DNA of 9,315 nucleotides, from contig JAQBZY010000031.1 of NCBI GenBank assembly GCA_027620395.1, forward strand, positions 1-9,315, given 5' to 3'. Shown one piece after another: positions 6,202 through 9,315 of this stretch. The translations under genes were made by a program, and so were the position numbers. This stretch comes from Pseudomonadota bacterium (GTDB taxonomy: Bacteria > Pseudomonadota > Alphaproteobacteria > Rhodospirillales > Casp-alpha2). Position 1 is the stretch's first letter, and every line of letters begins with the position of its first letter. The notes under the pieces were generated by a model. The model saw nothing but the letters and a program-made list of their open reading frames with translations, searched no databases and was not told where the DNA came from.

Positions 6202-6831
6202 TTATTTATTTTGGATGACGCCGAGCAATTTAACGTCACTTGCGCGTGCGAAATCGGCCGGCGCGATGAACCCGTTGTCGCTCCACGGGACCTGGACGCC
6301 GACACTGCCGTAGCACTCCCAGACGTATTCCGAGCATATATATTCCTTGTCCCGTTCCAGTTTTCTCCTGGTCCGTTTTGGAAACGGAAGATAGTCGCTG
6401 ACGACACGGGCGGCGATCTTGGCGATTTCGTCGTTGTCGTAGGGATATCCGAATCGATCGACGGCAAACTGCCCGAATATCTTTTGTGTCGCCGAGCCCG
6501 CGACCTTGTCCTGAAATCCATTGTGCCGCGCCAGCGCCATGCCGCCTTTGTATGGATTGCCGTTGTTGTCGTAGTCGTGCAGATACTTGCTCAGCGGCAC
6601 GGTTCGAACGCCACGCGACTCGACACTTTCCAGGACCATGACGCGATCAATCGATGGCAGCGTCATGACGAACGCGACGTGGCTCCAAACACTTTCGGTG
6701 GCGGACTGGATCAAATTCGAGAACCAATAGGATCCCGAACAAAAAAGCAGATCACCGTCTTTCAGTTGTGGCCGCAACGTACTGTATTTGGTGAGGACGG
6801 CGGACGGAAACGATTTCCACGCGATCGTCAT
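6202..6831 (-). CDS. Permuted NlpC/P60-like cysteine hydrolase, YiiX/C92 (DUF830) type
   Basis: This 209-residue protein has the marks of a circularly permuted papain-fold hydrolase of the YiiX/LRAT-like group. An early LKDGDLLFCSG (23-33) leads to SHVAFVM, where H51 would be the catalytic His. VLESV (67-71) places an acidic residue, E68, soon after. The nucleophile comes late, in YICSEYVW, as C166. The C-terminal FIAPADFARAS (188-198) is also typical. Family members act on amide or ester bonds, of peptidoglycan peptides or lipids in different branches; the substrate here is unknown. There is no signal peptide, so the protein is probably cytosolic, unlike E. coli YiiX as I recall it. The ATG at 6831 has a strong AGGAGGG four bases upstream. 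The preceding lipoprotein gene ends one base before this ATG, so the two are translationally coupled. Fold confidence is good; function is inference. Confidence 0.82.
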   Translation of the reverse strand: MTIAWKSFPSAVLTKYSTLRPQLKDGDLLFCSGSYWFSNLIQSATESVWSHVAFVMTLPSIDRVMVLESVESRGVRTVPLSKYLHDYDNNGNPYKGGMALARHNGFQDKVAGSATQKIFGQFAVDRFGYPYDNDEIAKIAARVVSDYLPFPKRTRRKLERDKEYICSEYVWECYGSVGVQVPWSDNGFIAPADFARASDVKLLGVIQNK

Positions 6832-6832
6832 T

Positions 6833-6842
6833 TCACCCTCCT
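6833..6842 (-). promoter_or_regulatory. Ribosome binding site overlapping the lipoprotein stop (coupling junction)
   Basis: On the minus strand AGGAGGGTGA contains the last Gly codon and the TGA of the lipoprotein gene and also the Shine-Dalgarno of the hydrolase gene. One base (A) then separates TGA from ATG. Ribosomes ending the first gene can restart directly on the second. Confidence 0.75.
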
Positions 6843-7903
6843 GTGTCGGCCGGCTTGGCGCTCGCCGGGGCGGCGGAAGGAGCCGCCGGCGCCACTGGGA
6901 CGGCGGTGACGGGAGCCGGCGTCACCGCCGCCGGAGGCGGGGTTGCGCCCGACCCGGCGGCCACGCCTGAAGTCTGTGCCGCCGGATTTGAACTGCCGTC
7001 GCCGGTTCCTTTCGCCATCTGGCTCAGAACTTTCAGGCGGATGATGGAAGCGTCGTTAAGTTTGATCTGGCTTTCGATGTCCGCCTTGCCGACCGCGCCG
7101 CTGGCCAATGAGCCGAGTGTCGTTCTGAGCTGCACGTTGTCAATACGCAGCGTCGAGATACGCGCATTGATATCTTCGAAAGACATCTGGTCTTCCTTGT
7201 CGTTGGCAAGCGACGTGACGCCGACGAAGAAAGAGCATTTCTCATGATAGATGGCGACGTCGCGGATCGCCTCGTCGATCGAATACGCGACATTGGTCTC
7301 TCCGCGTCGTTGTTTTATTTTTGCGAGTTCCGCTTCCCGTTTCTTTTCAATTTCGCGAACAATCGCCGCGGAAAGCAAATTTTGATAAAACTCGGCCTTG
7401 ATGCTGGCGCCGGTCGCGTTGACGGAGGCTGAAGCGGTACTCAGCGCCGTCTTTGCCGCTTCCCCGCCGACCGCTGCCGAAGCGCCGGACAATATCGTTG
7501 AAATCACGCTGCTGGCGAAATTGAGCAACGCCGAATTGGCGAGTATGTGCGCCTTGTGGGTTTTACAGATTTCATTGGATCGAGCGATGATCGCGTCGAT
7601 CAGCCGGTTTCGTGACTGGGTATCATTGAGCGATGTCTTGTAAGCCGTCGGAACGGTGGTTCCTGCGTTCAGCAGGACCGGCGTCAGTTTGCCATTCGTC
7701 AACGCGACGCCGACGGTTCGTTGTTCGGGAAAGATGTAGGTGTCGAGGTTGATCGGTTGGGTGTCGCGCGGATTGTCCTGTGAATTCGTGTCGGTGACGA
7801 CAGGATCTACCGAATACATGCTGCGGATGTGATCGCAGCCTGGAAGCGCTGCAATCATGATGATTGATACGGTGCCCCTGCTGATCATCTTGGTGAATTT
7901 CAT
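6833..7903 (-). CDS. Predicted lipoprotein of unknown function, coupled to a cysteine hydrolase
   Basis: This 356-residue protein begins with a lipoprotein signal: basic MKFTKMISRG, a hydrophobic stretch, then the lipobox LPGC with the lipidated Cys at 23. Asp at 24 would keep it in the inner membrane if the E. coli Lol +2 rule applies. The mature part has a short beta-like region (52-80), then a helical domain. Residues 124-168 are nearly all Ala, Gly, Ser, Val, Ile and Leu, suggesting tight helix packing or membrane association. A charged helix (182-200, EIEKKREAELAKIKQ) and another helical segment (236-296) may form coiled coils. The tail from about 305 is Pro/Ala-rich and disordered, as in proteins reaching through the cell wall. 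C113 and C223 could form a disulfide. The ATG at 7903 has only a weak site upstream. I do not recognise the family. Its partner is the hydrolase encoded one base downstream. Confidence 0.85.
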   Translation of the reverse strand: MKFTKMISRGTVSIIMIAALPGCDHIRSMYSVDPVVTDTNSQDNPRDTQPINLDTYIFPEQRTVGVALTNGKLTPVLLNAGTTVPTAYKTSLNDTQSRNRLIDAIIARSNEICKTHKAHILANSALLNFASSVISTILSGASAAVGGEAAKTALSTASASVNATGASIKAEFYQNLLSAAIVREIEKKREAELAKIKQRRGETNVAYSIDEAIRDVAIYHEKCSFFVGVTSLANDKEDQMSFEDINARISTLRIDNVQLRTTLGSLASGAVGKADIESQIKLNDASIIRLKVLSQMAKGTGDGSSNPAAQTSGVAAGSGATPPPAAVTPAPVTAVPVAPAAPSAAPASAKPADTGG

Positions 7904-7960
7904 CTGCCGTCCATCCTGGTGGCCTATTATTCAGCATGGTATTCTTAAAAGTGTAAAATA

Positions 7961-7987
7961 TTAATGATACGTTGTATAGGTGGTATA
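7961..7987. repeat. Three imperfect 9-bp tandem units in the AT-rich leader
   Basis: TTAATGATA, CGTTGTATA and GGTGGTATA follow one another without gaps, each ending in ATA. They lie about 60-85 bp upstream of the lipoprotein start. The last two agree at six of nine positions. They could be a regulator-binding array or chance in AT-rich DNA. Confidence 0.25.
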
Positions 7988-8011
7988 TTAAATTGAGCCT
8001 GTTATGTCGAC

Positions 8012-8039
8012 GATCGGACAAACACACCAATCTCCGATC
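8012..8039. repeat. Spaced perfect inverted repeat (7-bp arms)
   Basis: GATCGGA (8012-8018) and TCCGATC (8033-8039) are perfect inverted arms with a 14-bp spacer. Equivalent arm positions are 21 bp apart, about two turns of DNA, as in many dimer operators. A hairpin with a large loop is less likely. It could serve either divergent gene. Confidence 0.35.
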
Positions 8040-8098
8040 ATTGCGCCGGATGACGCACATGGCGGCGATGCGGAAGGCGAACCGGGCACGGGTTGAGT

Positions 8099-8119
8099 CC
8101 CCGCACCCCGCACCCCGCA
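8099..8119 (+). repeat. Three tandem copies of CCCCGCA
   Basis: Three perfect, adjacent 7-bp units occupy 21 bp and are followed by TCCC. The unit is C-rich on this strand and G-rich on the other, and such runs vary in number by slippage. The function is unknown. Confidence 0.6.
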
Positions 8120-8260
8120 TCCCTCCCGGCACAGGATATCGCTGACTTGACCGACCTGCTGGCGTCGGACGATCATCGCCCACCGCCGTTCGGAATGACG
8201 AATGGCGACGGTCGGCATGTCGCCGCCCCAAACGATCCTGAATTGCCGGGCCCGATCCGG

Positions 8261-8266
8261 TATAAT
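8261..8266 (+). promoter_or_regulatory. TATAAT -10 box of the SPOR gene
   Basis: A perfect TATAAT in GC-rich DNA lies 50 bp upstream of the SPOR gene ATG. RNA would start near 8273. No good -35 is found at the right distance (CTGAAT is there), so an activator or other contacts may be needed. An alternative pair, TTGACC at 8147 and GATCAT at 8171 with 18 bp between, lies further upstream. Confidence 0.45.
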
Positions 8267-8278
8267 GGAGCGATTCGC

Positions 8279-8296
8279 GCCGTGGTTCGCCACGGC
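8279..8296 (+). promoter_or_regulatory. Perfect 7-bp hairpin in the SPOR gene 5' leader
   Basis: GCCGTGG and CCACGGC pair perfectly around a four-base TTCG loop. The hairpin starts a few bases after the RNA start predicted from the TATAAT box and ends before the Shine-Dalgarno at 8308. It could stabilise the mRNA 5' end or act in control. The following bases are T-rich but interrupted by G (TGTTGTTGTT), so terminator activity is uncertain. Confidence 0.5.
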
Positions 8297-8316
8297 TGTT
8301 GTTGTTCGAGGAAAGC

Positions 8317-9315
8317 ATGGCCTTAGCCGCGAAACCTGACATCAAGCTCTCGGCCGAGGATGCACTGGCCCTCGGCGCCGGCGCCCCGGTGCCGGCCCGA
8401 AAAAGCCGAACCGCTCTCAAGGTACTGTTGGCCCTGGTCGCGATTACGGCCGGGCTTGGCGGAATCTGGATATTCTTCGGGCCGACGGTGATGGAGGTCG
8501 TGGGCGGGGGCAGCGGCGCCATCCCAACCATCGCGGCGAACCCGGCGCCGCTCAAGATCCGCCCGGAAAATCCCGGCGGCATGCAAGTGCCCAACCAGGG
8601 CCGGCTGGTCTACGGCGTGGTTGATGGCAGCGCTGGACAGCCGCGCATGGAGCGGCTGTTGCCGGAAACCGAGCAACCGGTCGACGTCAACCGGGTCCTG
8701 AAGCGGCCGGTGCCCGAGACGTCGTCGGTCGCCGCCGGGGCGGCGCCACGCGGCATTGCTGATCCGCCACCGTTGCCGCCCAAATTGTCGTCCGGCGCGC
8801 CAAGGCGCCTGATTGCGCCGGCGCCGACAAGCGCGGTTCCGGCCCGCCCGGCACCGCCACCGGCGCCGACGACGCCAGTCGCGGCCCAGGAATTGGCGAA
8901 AATTCCCTCCGCCGGCGATGTCGCCAATCTCCGGAAACCGCCGCCGCCGCCGCCACCGCCGCAAGCCGCCGTCAGAACCGCACCGACCAGCCTCGGCATG
9001 GCGCCGGCCAATGTAGCGGCGCAGCCGCCATCAAGTCTGGCGGCGGCAACGGCCCGGACTCAGCAATCCGGCCCTCGGCCGACCCCAGTGCCGGCTTCGC
9101 CGTCGACCGATCTCAGTGCCGCATTCCGGATTCAGCTCGCCGCCGCCAGGTCCGAGGAAGCCGTCAAATCGGAATGGGACAACATCCGCCGCCGCAATAT
9201 CGATCTTCTGGGTGAACTGGCGTTGCAAGTAGCCAGGGTCGATTTGGGTCCGACCAAAGGGGTGTTCTATCGGTTGCGTGTCGGCCCGCTCAGCAACGAG
9301 ACCGCCGCCAAGACC
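8317..9315 (+). CDS. SPOR-domain membrane protein, partial at the right edge
   Basis: The frame is open from the ATG at 8317 to the window end, giving 333 residues and no stop. GAGGAAAG lies just before the ATG. A short cytoplasmic N-terminus leads to one membrane helix (34-55), then a conserved-looking segment with RPENPGGMQVPNQ and LVYG (82-100) that I recall from alphaproteobacterial SPOR proteins. A long Pro/Ala-rich linker (about 130-265) includes eight consecutive Pro at 208-215. The C-terminal domain begins FRIQLAAARSEEAV (270-283) and runs through YRLRVGPL (318-325), a SPOR fold that binds peptidoglycan lacking stem peptides at division sites. The domain is cut by the window edge. SPOR proteins of this build often precede nagZ, scpA and scpB in related genomes, so a peptidoglycan/segregation cluster is expected to the right. 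The role in division or glycan remodelling is inferred from the family. Confidence 0.9.
   Translation, partial: MALAAKPDIKLSAEDALALGAGAPVPARKSRTALKVLLALVAITAGLGGIWIFFGPTVMEVVGGGSGAIPTIAANPAPLKIRPENPGGMQVPNQGRLVYGVVDGSAGQPRMERLLPETEQPVDVNRVLKRPVPETSSVAAGAAPRGIADPPPLPPKLSSGAPRRLIAPAPTSAVPARPAPPPAPTTPVAAQELAKIPSAGDVANLRKPPPPPPPPQAAVRTAPTSLGMAPANVAAQPPSSLAAATARTQQSGPRPTPVPASPSTDLSAAFRIQLAAARSEEAVKSEWDNIRRRNIDLLGELALQVARVDLGPTKGVFYRLRVGPLSNETAAKT

Larger units (their letters stand above)
7904..8316. other. Intergenic region between divergent lipoprotein and SPOR genes
   Basis: This 413-bp gap separates the minus-strand lipoprotein gene from the plus-strand SPOR gene. The left part (about 7921-7997) is strikingly AT-rich for this genome and probably holds the promoter of the lipoprotein/hydrolase pair, although no clean -35/-10 pair could be fixed. 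The middle has a spaced inverted repeat (8012-8039) and three tandem CCCCGCA copies (8099-8119). The right part carries a TATAAT box and a hairpin before the SPOR gene. Short open frames here have poor starts and mixed codon use, so I see no gene in it. Confidence 0.7.

Noticed and set aside
5414..6313. Plus-strand open frame of 299 codons opposite the DppB-type permease
   Set aside because: The product is Gly/Arg/His-rich with no recognisable domain and is fully antisense to a clear permease gene.
6145..6909. Plus-strand open frame of 254 codons opposite the hydrolase
   Set aside because: It overlaps two supported minus-strand genes, crosses their junction, and shows no family motif.
8085..8107. 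tRNA-like T-arm (GGGTTGAGTCCC) that might mark a tRNA remnant or attachment site
   Set aside because: The loop lacks the conserved C of TTC, and no acceptor, anticodon or D arm is found around it.
7988..8326. Short open frames on both strands of the 413-bp intergenic region
   Set aside because: Starts lack ribosome sites, the plus-strand one uses TTG and overlaps the SPOR start, and the products look like translated GC-rich spacer.

Overview
The window looks like chromosomal DNA of a GC-rich alphaproteobacterium, probably near the Rhodospirillales. This rests on codons ending mostly in G/C, a PAS-rich histidine kinase of alphaproteobacterial style, and a SPOR protein of the type alphaproteobacteria encode near cell-envelope genes. 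No rRNA, tRNA or CRISPR array was found. No sequence search could be run, so family calls come from motifs only.

Layout, left to right: (1) 2-97, possible 3' end of a plus-strand gene. (2) 249-3154, a plus-strand pair: a membrane-anchored multi-PAS histidine kinase, then a 170-residue single-pass membrane protein of unknown function. (3) 3159-4223, an IS630-family insertion sequence with 22-bp terminal inverted repeats, a TA duplication and a transposase split over two frames at a run of eight A. (4) 4233-6124, a minus-strand pair of DppB/DppC-type ABC transporter permeases overlapping by ATGA, with no ATPase or substrate-binding gene beside them here. (5) 6202-7903, a tightly coupled minus-strand pair: a lipoprotein followed by a small permuted NlpC/P60-like (YiiX/C92-type) cysteine hydrolase. 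This pair is visibly less GC-rich in places and has an AT-rich leader. (6) 7904-8316, a 413-bp intergenic region between divergent genes. (7) 8317 to the window end, a SPOR-domain membrane protein, open at the right edge and preceded by a TATAAT box and a perfect 7-bp hairpin.

Working together: the kinase and its small neighbour are probably co-transcribed. The permeases would form the membrane channel of a peptide/nickel-class importer whose other parts must be elsewhere. The lipoprotein/hydrolase pair is the best candidate for an undescribed module: lipid-anchored envelope protein and cytosolic thiol hydrolase are translationally coupled (TGA-A-ATG). The IS landed in what was an 11-bp gap between two convergent genes, damaged neither, and lies in the same direction as the permease genes.
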